Of a stretch of DNA of 64,000 bases, positions 1-11,214 are shown one piece after another. How positions within the stretch are numbered: the stretch's first letter is position 1; each line of letters starts with the position of its first letter. Below the pieces are notes generated by a model. That model was not told the origin of the DNA. It searched no databases and saw only the letters and a list, made by a program, of their open reading frames with translations. Source of the stretch: Aquarana catesbeiana (Eukaryota > Chordata > Amphibia > Anura > Ranidae). The stretch is taken from the NCBI RefSeq assembly GCF_042186555.1, contig NC_133326.1, positions 435,033,077 through 435,097,076 on the forward strand. Reading direction: 5' to 3'. The position numbers and the translations under genes were made by a program.

Positions 1-1677
1 GAAAAGAAGATCACAGGTAGTAAGCAATCTACTAACCAAAATTTCTAAACTTGAGAAAGAACATAAAGCCTCCCCTAAACACCCTCCTCTTCGCCAACAA
101 CTTAATGATACCAGAAACGAACATCGAGCGATACTGATTTCCAACCATGAAAAATATCTTAAAAAATTGAAACTAAATCACTACTCACAAGGGAACAAAG
201 CGGGTAAACATCTATATTTTCAATTACATAACAGACAGAACAAACAGAAAATTCAAAAAATAATTCACCATAAATCAGGAAAAGTATTATACAACCCACA
301 AAATATAGCAGACACGTTTGCAGAATATTATGAAGGTTTATACAATTTAAAAGATGACCAAAATATTCCCCAACTTCAACCATTAGACATAACCCAATTT
401 CTCAATTAGAGTACGGTCCCTACTATAGAATCCAATAACCTGGAAAAATTAAATGAACCAATAACTGTAGATGAAATCAAGAAATTCATTCAAGGGTTGC
501 CATTAAATAAAGCCCCTGGAACAGGCGGTTTGTCCAGCAAATACTTTAAGGCATTTGAAACAATGCTATCGCCATACCTATGCAGAGTATTTAATTACAC
601 TTGAGGCAATTATCATTACAATATCAAAACAAGGGAAAGACCCGGTGTCACCAATTACAGACCCATCTAATTACTCAATTCTGATCTGAAGATTTATGCT
701 AAAGTTATAGCCAACAGATTATTAGAAATTACATCCTATCTAATTGAACCGGAAAAAGTTGGATTCATTAAAAGACGACAGGGAACGGACAGTAGCAAAA
801 GAATGATTGACCTGCTCAATCATACAGATCATAACCAAATCCCTTCTCTGCTCCTTGGACTAGACGCAGAGAAGGCATTTGACAGAGTGCATTGGGGGTA
901 TATATCGGAGACCTTTAAGAAAATTTGGATTCTCTGGATTCATTTATGAAGCCATAATGTCACTCTGCACTATACCTACAGCCAGGGTATACACATCAGG
1001 CAATATCTCTAAACGCTTTCATCTATCTAGTGGAACCAGACAAGGGTGTCCTCTATCGCCCATCATATTTTCGTTAATAATTGAACCCCTTGCGATATCC
1101 ATTAGATCTAACCCCAATATCACAGGTATTAAAATCGGACAAGTAAACCATAAAGTAGGACTATTTGCAGATGACATCCTCCTAACATTATCCATACCTG
1201 ACACCTCACTAAGCAAAGTAAGGAATGTCCTGGACACCTTTGGATCAGTTTCCTATTAAAAGATTAATCCTAACAAATGTTTTGTCTTACCTATGAACAT
1301 CCCACCAGATCAAGTTGACAACCTATGACAAAATTCTAATTAAAATTGGGATAATCCCTCTATTATTTACCTGGGAATCCAACTTGCCTACCCACCAGAT
1401 AAAATATATGAGGTTAATTACCCCATTCTATTAGACCAAATTAACCTAGATATACGTCTATATTATTACGCTTCACTTCTAGACCAAATGAGATTCTGGT
1501 TTATGCACTCTAATGATAAATTGTGGTTAAACATTGAACAGGAAATAGCTAGAGGTAATGATCTATTTTCAATATCACATGCTCACTATCTATAACCAAA
1601 AGTAAACATACCCAATTTCCTAACTATTAAATCTACCTTATCAGCCTAGAAGTTTGCTTTTACAACCAATAAACACC
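1..1677 (+). pseudogene. L1-A: LINE (L1/Tx1-type) ORF2 fragment, reverse transcriptase region
   Basis: This is the middle of an L1-type ORF2: the linker after the endonuclease followed by the reverse transcriptase (RT), which would copy LINE RNA at a nicked target. The longest readable pieces are 167-409 (linker) and 879-1259. The latter shows the RT hallmarks GTRQGCPLSP and, about 50 residues later, the catalytic FADDILL (YxDD equivalent). Several stops and frameshifts separate the pieces, so it is dead. The 5' part lies outside the window. The 3' part is cut off at 1677 by the terminal repeat of Gypsy-A. Matching C-terminal L1 sequence with a poly(A) tail reappears at about 33056-33697 on the same strand, which I read as the other half. 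Assignment to the L1 superfamily is firm; the exact family is unknown. Confidence 0.85.
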
Positions 1678-1923
1678 TGTCAGAAACCATGAATGAGACC
1701 GAGACAGAAATACAGTAAAATCACACTTGTTTATTAATAAAAATAAAAAGGTAGACAGAGTAAGCGTAGTCAAAGCATAGCCAGAGTCCAGTAACTGGAT
1801 CGGGTAATCAGCCAAGCCAGAGTTCAGTAACCGGATCGGGTAATCAGCCAGGCCAGAAGTCAGGGATCCAAGTAGAGGAACAGCAAGCAGGATAAGGAGC
1901 CAGAAGGGATATCAGCAAAGCCA
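1678..1923 (-). repeat. Gypsy-A 3' LTR
   Basis: This is homologous to 31732-31942, starting at TGTCAGAAACCATGAA on the plus strand (so the LTR ends in ...TGACA on the minus strand) and ending at AGCAAAGCCA (minus-strand start TGGCTTTGCT). This copy carries an extra tandem unit of about 36 bp (...CCGGATCGGGTAATCAGCC..., near 1795-1850) that the 5' LTR lacks. The two LTRs differ at many positions, so the insertion is old. Confidence 0.8.
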
Positions 1924-1949
1924 GTCTGAGGGGAAAACGTCTATGGAAA

Positions 1950-3480
1950 TCACGGAGGTGGGCAGGAGCATGTACGTCCGAGGATGAGACCCAGGAGTGT
2001 TCCTCCGGACCTTACCTCTTCTAATGCACCAGGTACTGTATGTGCCCACGGAAAGTCAACAATGGATTGTACCTCATACTCCTCATGGTCCTCAACCTGT
2101 ATAGGGTGAGGACGTGGCACCGAGGTGATAAAGCGGTTGCAGACCAACGGTTTCAATAAGGAGACATGAAACACATTTGAGATGCACATACTAGGAGGAA
2201 GGTCCAATGTGTAAGCCACTGGGTTAATCCTGCGAAGGATACGGAAAGGCCCAATAAACCGAGGTGCGATCTTCAGTGAGGGAAAACAAAGTCGGAGGTT
2301 GCGAGATGACAGACAGACCCTGTCCCCAACCTGGTAGGAAGGCACAGGCAGGCGTCTGCGGTCAGCATGGCGTCTGTACCTATCATTAGCATGACGCAAA
2401 GCCTCCTGGACTTGTGCCCAAGTGGAACAAAAACCACGGAGATGCTCCTCTAGCGCAGGAATACTCTGCGGAACAAACGAGTCAGGCAACACGGAAGGTT
2501 GGAAACCATAATTCACCATAAACGGGGACAATCGGGAAGCAGAATTCAAGGCACTGTTGTGAGCAAACTCTGCCCACAGTAATAGGTCTGACCAGTTGTT
2601 ATGATGGTCAGAAATATAGCAACGTAAGAATTGCTCCAAGGACTGATTGGCTCATTCTGCAGCCCCATTAGATGGCGGGTGATAAGCAGAGGAGAAAGCA
2701 AGCTGAATTCCCAGCTGTGCACAAAAGGCTCACCAGAACCGGCACACAAACTGACTACCCCTGTCCGAGACAATCACCTTGGGTAGCCCATGTAAGTGAA
2801 AGATCTCCTCAGCAAAAATGGAAGCCAGTTCCTTAGAAGTGAGCAACTTCTTAAGTGGAATACAATAACACATCTTTGAGAACCGGTCAACCACCATAAG
2901 GATAACTGTGTTGCCTTGGGAGTTGGGTAACTCCACAATGAAATCCATAGACAGGTGTGTTCAGGGCCTCTCTCCATTGGGTATGGGTTGTAGGAGGCCC
3001 ACTCTAAGGTGTCGTGGAGTCTTACCCTGAGCACACACGGAACAGGCAGCTACGAAGGCAGTTACATCAGCACGTAGACTAGGCCACCAGAATTGTTGGG
3101 AAATGGCCCAAACGAGTTGATTCTTACCAGGGTGGCCATCTGCCTTGGAAGAATGGTAAGTCTGGAGCACGGCAGTATGGAGACACTCTGGGACAAAGCA
3201 GCAGTCACAAGGTTTCTCAGGAGGAGCATCGACCTGAGCAGCAAGAATTTTGTTACCCAAAGTAGAAGTAAAACTCGTGCAAACCGTAGCCAGAATACGA
3301 TCAGGAGGAATCATAGGAACCGGAACCAACTCCAACTCGGAAGTGGAGGAAAATTGTCGTGACAAGGCGTCAGCCCTTACATTCTTAGTACCGGGTAAGA
3401 ATGAGACAATGTAATTGAAACTTGACAAGAAAAGAGCCCATCGCGCCCTTCCGGGAGAGAGGCGTTTAGCCTCAGACAAG
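1950..3480 (-). pseudogene. Gypsy-A pol, 3' part: RNase H end, integrase, chromodomain-like tail
   Basis: Reading downward from 3480 gives the RNase H end (DALSRQ), then the integrase zinc-binding region (H...H around 3110-3170, ending CSVCAQGK), then the catalytic core. The first Asp is in MDFIVELP, the second in VSDRGSQF, and the Glu is just before a stop near 2650. A C-terminal domain (GDRVCLSSRNL, IGPFRILRRINPVAYTLDLP) and the start of a chromodomain (EYEVQSIVD) follow. The pieces 2961-3480, 2730-2948 and 1950-2639 are in one frame, broken by three stops; the chromodomain is also frameshifted near 2040. An active copy would insert the cDNA, with the chromodomain guiding site choice. Upstream, the frame is interrupted at 3480 by PLE-A and resumes at 10041. 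Confidence 0.85.
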
Positions 3481-4329
3481 AAATATGTGGTGCTAACTAG
3501 AATGTAAAAGTAAATCAAATATCATAAAAATAATGTGACTAAATAGTGTAGCTAATGACAATTCTTCAATGTGACATCAAGTGGCTAACAGGATAATAAC
3601 GTGTAGAAATAACATTCAATATGTCCAATAAACCTCATAAAGTGTATAAAAGTAAAAAAAAAAAACAAAAAAAATTTGCATAAAGTGAAAAAAAGTTGCA
3701 TGAATAAAAAAATAAATAAGTTCAAAAATGTAGAAATACAGTCAGTGAATCCAATAAAACTCATGAGGCACATAAAAATAAAGAAAATCACATATTATGA
3801 AAAAAATCGCATAAAAGTGACAAAAGTCGCATATAATGGAAAAAAATCGCATAAAGTGCAAAAAAGTGCAAGAAAACCGCTAATTCAATAAATAAAGGTG
3901 CATAGTCCAACAAGTGCAATCTTCATATAACAGTTCATGCAAAAAAACAAAAGTGCATGTGCAGAGAATGATCGGTTTTAAATTCCTCCAATCACCGACA
4001 ATCCGTGGTGCACCACACGATTCCCCCAGCCTCTCACCTCTATTGAAGACCCCTACAGGTCAAGTCAAGCCTGCAGTCTGGAAGCAGATGTGATCCAATA
4101 ATCGATCGATCTCCTCCAATAGTCCCAGTAATGGCGGGTCTCTGATGGAAGGCTTCAGGCTTGGCAAGTAAGGTGGGGGCATGCAATATAAAGGAATAAC
4201 CCCATCGTGTAGTAATCCAACACAGTTTTATTAAAACACAACGTAGTAACTTACATTAAAAAAACTGGATAAACAGCACAGCACAGAGTGCTTCCGGTCT
4301 CGGCCTCAACTCGGAAGTGACAACACCTG

Positions 4330-4389
4330 ACTGCTCACTGACGCATTGCGTCACTGCTCATGTGACTTCATCAAAGGGTGATGGAGTCA
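4330..4389 (-). ncRNA. Hammerhead-ribozyme-like motif, PLE-A left arm
   Basis: The minus strand reads TTGATGA, then a stem II of GTCAC / GTGAC around the loop ATGAGCA, then GCAA and TGCGTC. The canonical core is CUGANGA...GAAA. This copy differs at the first core base (C to T) and within GAAA (GCAA). The flanking strands GACTCC near 4389 and the degraded partner near 4330 would form stem I. The inverted copy at 9131-9190 is better preserved. It probably no longer cleaves. Confidence 0.5.
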
Positions 4390-4702
4390 GGTGTCAATTT
4401 ATATGGTCCGTTCCAATCACAAAATAGCTGATTATGCTAAGCAATTTAATCTAACCTCACTAAGTACATGTTAAAAGTATCTCATCACAGTCTGAATAGT
4501 GTATTTAATGACTCTTCTGCTAAAAAAATCTTAAATAAAATCTTAAATAAAATATATAAAAATAACAGATATAACATTTAAAATAACCTATGTAAAATAA
4601 GCATAGGACAGCGCCATCTTGTGATCAACGGTCATATGACCTAAAAATCTCAGAAAAACAACGGTGACATCTAGTGGTTAAAATGTATTAATTCATTCCT
4701 TA

Positions 4703-5099
4703 GGCCCCTTTCACACGGTCAGACCTTTCGGGTCTGCCTGTCAGTTTTGACGGTGGACCTGAACGGGCGCTCCCTGCTAGCCTATGGAGCGACGGATGTC
4801 AGCGGAAACATGTCCGCTGACATCCGACCCGGTCCGATCCGCTAAAAGCAGACGGATGCCTCTACGTTCGGATCCGTCGCTGGCGGATCGGGTGAGATCT
4901 GATGAAAACGGACATGCTGTCCATTTTCGTCCGATCTCTCCATAGGCAGCAGCGGTGCTTGACAAGCCCCTCCCCGCTCAGTGAGCAGAGAGGGACCTGT
5001 CATCCGCCGGCTCAGCAGAGATCAACGGAGAGATCTCCCGCTGAGCCAGCGGACCGAGGCGGACTCCGTGGAAGCGAATCCGCCTCGTGTGAAAGGGGC
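4703..5099. mobile_element. Harbinger-type MITE, TTA target duplication
   Basis: This is a 397-bp element with terminal inverted repeats (GGCCCCTTTCACACG at the left; the right end reads CGTGTGAAAGGGGC) flanked by TTA on both sides (4700-4702 and 5100-5102). The same position in the opposite PLE-A arm (6301-6310, TCTTAGGAAT) has no insert, which is an empty-site control. The interior is GC-rich and full of GGATCCG/CGGATCC-like inverted words and has no transposase, so it is non-autonomous. The 3-bp TWA duplication fits PIF/Harbinger. Confidence 0.8.
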
Positions 5100-5478
5100 T
5101 TAAGACAAAATTCATATAGTACACTCCTTAATAAATAGTTCACATATACTGCCGTCTTGTGGATAACTACCAATAAGCATAAATAAATTCCATAGAAAGG
5201 TTACCTCAATAATGTAGAGAAAAAGACAGAGCATTAGAAACATGACATAAAGGATTGTGAATGCAAATAAAAAACCTAATAAAGTCCACATAAAGAATAA
5301 AAAAAAACAGGGAGGCATAGCAGCACGAAGGAGAGGAAAAAATAAAATAAAATAAAAAATATACAAAAAATATATAAAATAAATTAGTAATTAGAAATAA
5401 AACAGTTGAGATCAAATTCAATGTTATTTCCCAATGGAGTCAAAGTACGTATTTCCTGTATCCATCTCGACTCTAATT

Positions 5479-5924
5479 GGCTAATTTTGATCACCCTATT
5501 ATCTCCTCTCCAGTGGGGTTTGTATTTTTCAATGCCACATACCACTAGGGATGAGGGAACTTAATTGTGGAATTCTGCATAATGTCTTGACAGGCTGTGT
5601 TTTACAAAGCTCTTTTTAATATTTTGGACATGTTCCCTCAGTCTTTTCCAGAGTTCCCTTTTCGTTCTACCAATATATTGGATCCGGCATAGGCATTCTA
5701 ATAAATAAACCACCCCCTCAGTCCGACATGATATAAAGTCCTCTATTGGGTACTATTTTGTCATTACAGTAGAAATAAAACTGGATATCTTTTTCGTTTT
5801 CTTTGGTGTGACGACAAGTGTAACACTTTTTGCAGGGGTAATAACCTTTCCCTTCAAAGAAGAAGTTCTTCCTGGTAGGGGGATCAAGTACATTTTTTGC
5901 TAGACGGTCTGAGGGTCGGAGCAA
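5479..5924 (-). pseudogene. PLE-A protein, C-terminal part: linker cysteines and GIY-YIG nuclease
   Basis: Reading downward from 5924 gives RPSDRLAKNVLDPPTRKN, then a cysteine-rich linker (YYPCKKCYTCRH) typical of the region between PLE reverse transcriptase and endonuclease. After a frame break near 5715 comes the nuclease start, LLECLCRIQYIGRTKREL, where the Y...YIG signature appears as VYLLE...QYIGR, followed by REHVQNIKK and HSLSRHYAEF. GIY-YIG cuts target DNA for PLE insertion. The reverse transcriptase and everything upstream are missing (5' truncation). It is broken by stops and has no start. Confidence 0.75.
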
Positions 5925-6319
5925 TTAGAGTCGAGATGGTTACACGAAATACGTACTTTGACTCCATTGGGACATAACGTTGAATTTGATCTCAACTGTT
6001 AGATTTCTAATTACTAATTTATTTTATATATTTTTAGTTTATTTTATTTTTTCCTCTCCTTCGTGCTGCTATGCCTCTCTGTTTTTTGATTCTTTATGCG
6101 GACTTCATTAGGTTTTTTATTTGCATTCACAATCCTATATGTCATGTTTCTAATTCTCTGTCTCTTTCTCTACATTATTAACCTTTCTACGAAATGTATT
6201 TATGCTTATATTTATGCTTGTATTTATGCTTATTGGTAGTTATCCTCAAGATGGCAGTATATGGGAACTATTTATTAAGGAGTTTACTATATGAATTTTG
6301 TCTTAGGAATGAATTAATA

Positions 6320-8826
6320 TAAAGGAGAACAGTTCCCAGAAGAAATGCTTCTTGCAAATATGTCTCTTATCCCAAAACCAAACAAAGACCATACATTGCC
6401 ACAAAACTACAGACCAATTTCTGTAATAAACAATGACCTTAAGATATTCTGTAGATTATTATCCAATAGACTTGCATTAATAATTCCCTCACTAATCTCC
6501 CCCTACCAATCAGGGTTCATACCTGGTAGACAAATTACAGACAACATTAGATTAGCCACTAACATAATACAAGACGCAAATATCAACTCCAAATCTGTTT
6601 TACTTCTTAGTCTCGATATCAATAAAGCATTCGATAGTGTATCCTGGGATTTCCTTGACTTAGTTCTGAAAAGATACGGCTTCTTAGGAGAATTTCTCCA
6701 CGCCTTTCACGCTCTTTATCATAACCCGTCCACTAGGATTAGATTACCAGGCTGTAATTCAGACTTTTTCAGACTAGGCAGAGGAACAAGACAGGGTTGT
6801 CCCCTATCTCCCTTATTATTCGCATTAGCGCTTGAACCCTTAGCTACAGCAATATTGCACAACCCAGATATAAAAGGTTACAATTCTAACAATAATACCT
6901 ATAAATTGAGTATGTATGCGGACGACATGGTATTATTCCTCACACAACCCAATATTGCTTTACCAAATTTACTACATACTCTTAAAACATTTGCCTCACT
7001 ATCTGGCCTAACAGTGAATGTCACCAAATCTATAGGTATACCAATTAACATCCCATCATCCCAATTAGACTCCTTACGTTCCTCATTCAATTTCTCATGG
7101 TCAATGGATTCTCTCCCTTATCTTGGTATATTTCTTACACCAAATATTAATGACCTTTCCTCAAAAAACTACACCCCATTAATACAAAAAATGAGATTGA
7201 TGCTCAAATTATGGAAATCTTTTAAAATATCGTTTCTTGGCCGAATTACAGCGATTAAGATGACAATCTTACCAAAAATCTTATACCTATTTAGAGCCCT
7301 CCCAATCAGATTAAATAAAGTAACTATTACTAAATTCCAAACAGAAATCAATAAATTTATCTGGTCAGACTCCCGTCCACGTCTATCTAGATCAGTATTA
7401 CACAATCCACAGAAAAACGGTGGTCTGGGTCTCCCAGACTTCTGGCTTTATTACCTAGCCGCCAGATGGTCACAAATAGCACAATGGCACATTCCCAACC
7501 CCAAAGTCCCATGGGTTAGATTTGAAAAAGACTCCATTCAACCATATTCTATCTCAAGTATATTATGGGGTAATAAAGTATCAACTCACATCCTAGACAA
7601 CCTTAATCAATTAGTCTCACATTCATATCAATTATGGAAACTACATAACAAAAAATACAACTTAACCTCTAACACACCTCCACTTGCATCTTTTATTGGT
7701 GACCCAAAATTCCACCTTACCTCCAATGAGAGAGGAGACTTTTCATGGTGGACAAATAATAACCTAATATCCCTCTATAATTTTTTAGAAAACAACAACT
7801 TCACTTCATTCTCTTCATTGAAATCTAGACATCAGATCCCCAATACCGAATTTAATAAATTTCTCCAAATTAGACATTTTTTTAGTACATATTTCCAAAC
7901 AGTAAACTCACTCCCACCATCATTTTTTGAAAACATTTGTCTAAAAACACCTAGGAGAGCAGGCCTGATATCTGAAATCTACTCTAATCTAGTCAATAAT
8001 GCAGAACAATCCAAACTTCCCTATATGCTCAAGTGGGAACAAGAATGTGACTTCTCATTTACAATGGAAAACTGGGACAAATGTATCTCTAACTTACACA
8101 AATGCACCAGATCAATCACGATCAAAGAAACTGCAATCAAACTTTTCACAAGGTGGTATTATACCCCAGTTAAAATTCATGCTATTTTCCCTGACACCCC
8201 TCATACATGTTTCAGAGGTTGCAATTCAGCAGGATCCTTTTCTCATATCTTCTGGGATTGTGATAGAGTTACTCAGATATGGAAACAACTGGAAAAATTT
8301 GCCTCCAAAATCTCAAATAACAACATAAACCTCACTATATATAACTGTCTCCTATTTTCCCCTATCATCGGTCTTTCCATACATAATATGAGATTGATCC
8401 ACACAATATGTGTTGCTGTACACTGGTTGATAGCATACCATTGGAAATCCCCCACAATTCCTCTTTCACATTTGAAAACCAGAATTAACAATATTAATTT
8501 AATGGAAAAAATATTCCACACAATACAAAACACTAACCAATTCTACACAAAGAAATGGGACCCATGGTTTAACCATGCTAATCTCTTCTTTAACCCTGAA
8601 TAATTCTACTATATACTGAAGTACACTGAAGAGTATTATATGAATATACAGTTTAATGTATAATAGGAATTGCTATATTTATATATAAATTTATACTCTA
8701 TTCAAGAACCGCTTAATATATATTGTTATTCCTTTTTGTAGAAATTACTTTGTACATTTTATGGCATATGTCAATAAGCTTTTTGTACTATTTTTTTGTA
8801 CCAAATAAAAAAAGTTTGTAAACAAA
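6320..8826 (+). mobile_element. L1-B: 5'-truncated L1 insertion in PLE-A
   Basis: It is bounded by a perfect 15-bp target-site duplication (AGGAATGAATTAATA at 6305-6319 and 8827-8841). It consists of the 3' part of ORF2 plus a 3' UTR of about 220 bp that ends AAATAAAAAAAGTTTGTAAACAAA. The missing 5' half is the usual result of incomplete target-primed reverse transcription. The clean duplication and open frame suggest it is among the younger insertions here. Confidence 0.9.
6345..8603 (+). CDS. L1-B ORF2 protein, C-terminal 752 residues (reverse transcriptase and zinc-knuckle region)
   Basis: This is an uninterrupted frame of 752 codons ending in TAA at 8601-8603. The RT domain opens within the first 20 residues (LIPKPNKD, NYRPIS) and continues with FIPGRQITDNIR, LSLDINKAFDSVSW (motif A), GTRQGCPLSPLLFAL (motif B) and YADDMVLF (motif C, catalytic pair DD) near residue 190. 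The C-terminal part ends with a Cys/His cluster (CFRGCN...FSHIFWDC) near residue 625, typical of L1/Tx1 ORF2. The endonuclease domain is absent because of 5' truncation, so the protein could not start its own insertion. The chosen ATG is simply the first in frame after the truncation point; no promoter is expected. Full-length relatives run to about 1200-1300 aa. Confidence 0.85.
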   Translation: MLLANMSLIPKPNKDHTLPQNYRPISVINNDLKIFCRLLSNRLALIIPSLISPYQSGFIPGRQITDNIRLATNIIQDANINSKSVLLLSLDINKAFDSVSWDFLDLVLKRYGFLGEFLHAFHALYHNPSTRIRLPGCNSDFFRLGRGTRQGCPLSPLLFALALEPLATAILHNPDIKGYNSNNNTYKLSMYADDMVLFLTQPNIALPNLLHTLKTFASLSGLTVNVTKSIGIPINIPSSQLDSLRSSFNFSWSMDSLPYLGIFLTPNINDLSSKNYTPLIQKMRLMLKLWKSFKISFLGRITAIKMTILPKILYLFRALPIRLNKVTITKFQTEINKFIWSDSRPRLSRSVLHNPQKNGGLGLPDFWLYYLAARWSQIAQWHIPNPKVPWVRFEKDSIQPYSISSILWGNKVSTHILDNLNQLVSHSYQLWKLHNKKYNLTSNTPPLASFIGDPKFHLTSNERGDFSWWTNNNLISLYNFLENNNFTSFSSLKSRHQIPNTEFNKFLQIRHFFSTYFQTVNSLPPSFFENICLKTPRRAGLISEIYSNLVNNAEQSKLPYMLKWEQECDFSFTMENWDKCISNLHKCTRSITIKETAIKLFTRWYYTPVKIHAIFPDTPHTCFRGCNSAGSFSHIFWDCDRVTQIWKQLEKFASKISNNNINLTIYNCLLFSPIIGLSIHNMRLIHTICVAVHWLIAYHWKSPTIPLSHLKTRINNINLMEKIFHTIQNTNQFYTKKWDPWFNHANLFFNPE

Positions 8827-9130
8827 AGGAATGAATTAATACATTTTAACCACTAGATGTCACAGTTTTTCTGAGATTTTTAGGTCATATGACCATTGAT
8901 CACCAGATGGCGCTGTCCTATGCTTATTTTACATAGGTTATTTTAAATGTTATATCTGTTATTTTTATATATTTTATTTAAGATTTTAAGATTTTTTTAG
9001 CAGAAGATTCATTAAATACACTAGTCAGACTGTGATGAGATACTTTTAACATGTACTTAGTGAGGTTAGATTAATTGCTTAGCATAATCAGCTGTTTTGT
9101 GATTGGAATGGACCATATAAATAGACACCT

Positions 9131-9190
9131 GACTCCATCACCCTTTGATGAAGTCACGTGAGCAGTGACGCAACGCGTCAAGGAGGAGTC
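9131..9190 (+). ncRNA. Hammerhead-ribozyme-like motif, PLE-A right arm
   Basis: The plus strand reads GACTCC (stem I, pairs with GGAGTC at 9185-9190), then CCTT/AAGG, TTGATGA (core; canonical CTGATGA), stem II GTCAC...GTGAC, GCAA (canonical GAAA), then CGCGTC. Small type I hammerheads with a very short stem III are known from PLE pseudo-LTRs. Two core positions differ, so activity is doubtful, but the fold is intact. Confidence 0.6.
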
Positions 9191-10040
9191 AGGCGTTGTC
9201 ACTTCCGGGTCGCGGCCGAGACCGGAAGTACTCTGTCCTGTGCTGTTTATCCAGTTTTTTTAATGTAAGTTACTACATTGTGTTTTAATAAAACTGTGTT
9301 GGATTACTACACGATGGGGTTATTCCTTTATTTTGCATGCCCCCACCTTACTTGCCAAGCCTGAAGCCTTCCATCAGAGACCCGCCAGTACTGGGATGAT
9401 TGGAGGAGATCGATCGATTATTGGATCACATCTGCTTCCAGACTGAAACTGATCATTGTCTGCACATGCACTTTTGTTTTTTTGCATGAACTGTTATATG
9501 AAGATTGCACTTGTTGGACTATGCGCCTTTATTTTTTGAATTAGCGTTTTTCTTGCACTTTTTTGCACTTTATGCGATTTTTTCCATTATATGCGACTTG
9601 TCACTTTATGCGATTTTTTTCATAATATGTGATTTTCTTCATTTCTATGACTGTATTTCTACATTTTCAGACTTATTTATGCAATTTTTTTTATTCATGC
9701 GACTTTTTTCACTTTATGCGATTTTTTTTTTTTTCACTTTTATACACTTTATGAGGTTTATTGGATTTACTGAATGTTATTTCTACACGTTATTATACTG
9801 TTAGCCACTTGATGTCACATTGAAGAATTGTCATTAGCTACACTATTTAGTCACATTATTTTTATGATATTTGATTTACTTTTACATTCTAGTTAGCGCC
9901 ACACATTTCTTTTATCTTATTAATTTTTTGTGTGGGAACACTTTTTATATGTTTGGCGGCTTCTCTCATCCTTAATTTATTTCTTTTTTTCACTTTGGTT
10001 TTGCGCACTTGTTCCCCCCTCCTTTTTAGCTTCAGACAAG

Positions 10041-11214
10041 AATGTGAGATTCTTTTGGTCAGTAAGAATGAGAACCGGCACATTGGTACCGTCGAGGAGA
10101 TGTCTCCATTCTTTCAGGGCTAAAATGATTGCCAACAGCTCTCTGTCACCAATCTCGTAATTGCACTCGGCAGGTGACAATTTCTTGGAAAAGTAGCCAC
10201 AAGGATGCATAGCACTCTCAGAGGTAAGACGTTGAGACAGAAGGGCGCCAACACCAGTCTCAGAAGCATCAACCTCAAGGATAAAGGTAACGTAGGATCA
10301 GGATGTACCAACACAGGAGCAGAAACAAAGGCAGCCTTGAGACTCTCAAAGGTCTTAATGGACTCCGGAGACCAACTCTGTGGGTTACCATTCTTTCTGG
10401 TTTCTCTGGGTCCATCGAAAAACCAGCAGTGGAAATGACATAGCCCAGGAATTTAACCTGTTCCCGATGGAACTCACACTTCTCCAGTTTACAATAGAGA
10501 TTGTTCTCTCTTAATTTCTGAAGCACACGACAGACATCAGTGTAGTGGCTCTCGAGGGACTTGGAAAATATGAGGATATCATCGAGATAAACCACCACAC
10601 GTAACTGCAACAAATCTCGGAGGACATCGTTAATAAATTCCTGGAAAACTGCCAGGGCGTTACAAAGGCCAAAAGGCATTACAAGATACTCATAATGGCC
10701 TGTTCTGGTATTAAACGCAGTTTTCCACTCATCACCCTCCTTAATTCTCACGAGATTGTAAGCCCCTCTCAGATCAAGCTTCGTGAAAACTGTTTTGCTC
10801 CCTTGAGGTGGTCAAATAATTCTGTAATCAACGGGATTGGGTAGGCATTCTTAATCGTGAAATGATTGAGACCCCTATAATCTTCACAAAGTAGAAACCA
10901 GCACCAGCAGGAGACGAGGATTTGCAGATGAAACCCTGAGAAAGTGCGTCTGCAACATACTCCTCCATGGCTTTATCCTCCAAGACTGACAAAGGGTAAA
11001 CCCGGCCATGAGGGGGAGTGGCATCAGGTTGAAGGTCAATTGCGCAATCATACGGCCGGTGTGGAGGCAAACTACCAGCTTGACCTTTGTCAAAGACATC
11101 ACTAAAATCACGGTACTCCTCTGGCAGGGAGGAGGGTGAAGAGGTACATAGGACCCTGGCTACCTTCTGAAAGCATGTTTAACTGCATGAGAAAAGGGGA
11201 GAGACACATACTGA
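10041..11214 (-). pseudogene. Gypsy-A pol, 5' part: reverse transcriptase and RNase H
   Basis: From about 11180 downward: a spacer-like stretch, then PYDCAIDLQPDATPPHGRVYPLS (RT start; positions 11050-10985), GFICKSSSPAGAGFYFVK, a frameshift, then WKTAFNTRTGHYEYLVMPFGL (10730-10670) and YLDDILIFS (catalytic motif, about 10590). RNase H follows with CGYFSKKLSPAECNYEIGDREL and LTDQKNLTFLSEAK, where PLE-A interrupts. Three frames are used (11070, 10751, 10210), so at least two frameshifts exist. The segment that should contain gag zinc finger and protease is not recognisable upstream. Confidence 0.85.

Larger units (their letters stand above)
3481..5478. repeat. PLE-A left inverted arm (pseudo-LTR)
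   Basis: This is the reverse complement of 5925-9908 once the L1-B insertion (right arm) and the MITE (left arm) are removed. The outer ends match as AAATATGTGGTGCTAACTAG against AAATGTGTGGCGCTAACTAG. The inner ends match as CTCGACTCTAAT (5467-5478) against ATTAGAGTCGAG. It is AT-rich, contains a run of GCATAAAGTG-like words around 3660-3870, and holds a hammerhead-like motif at 4330-4389. There is no coding potential apart from spurious frames. Confidence 0.75.
5925..9908. repeat. PLE-A right inverted arm (pseudo-LTR), interrupted by L1-B
   Basis: This arm comprises 5925-6319 and 8842-9908 and mirrors the left arm. It preserves the empty site for the MITE and contains the better hammerhead-like motif. 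Its outer part (9540-9740) is a low-complexity run of TTTTATGCGA-like words. The stretch has no genes of its own. Confidence 0.75.
3481..10024 (-). mobile_element. PLE-A: Penelope-like element with inverted terminal repeats, inserted in Gypsy-A pol
   Basis: It is flanked by a 16-bp target-site duplication with one mismatch (TTTAGCYTCAGACAAG at 3465-3480 and 10025-10040), which restores the Gypsy-A reading frame when the insert is removed. Two long inverted arms (3481-5478 and 5925-9908) surround only 446 bp of unique sequence, which encodes the GIY-YIG end of a PLE protein. The right side has a 116-bp tail (9909-10024) not present on the left. The left arm was later hit by a MITE and the right arm by L1-B. 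The layout fits PLEs, whose pseudo-LTRs are often found in inverted pairs. Confidence 0.8.
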
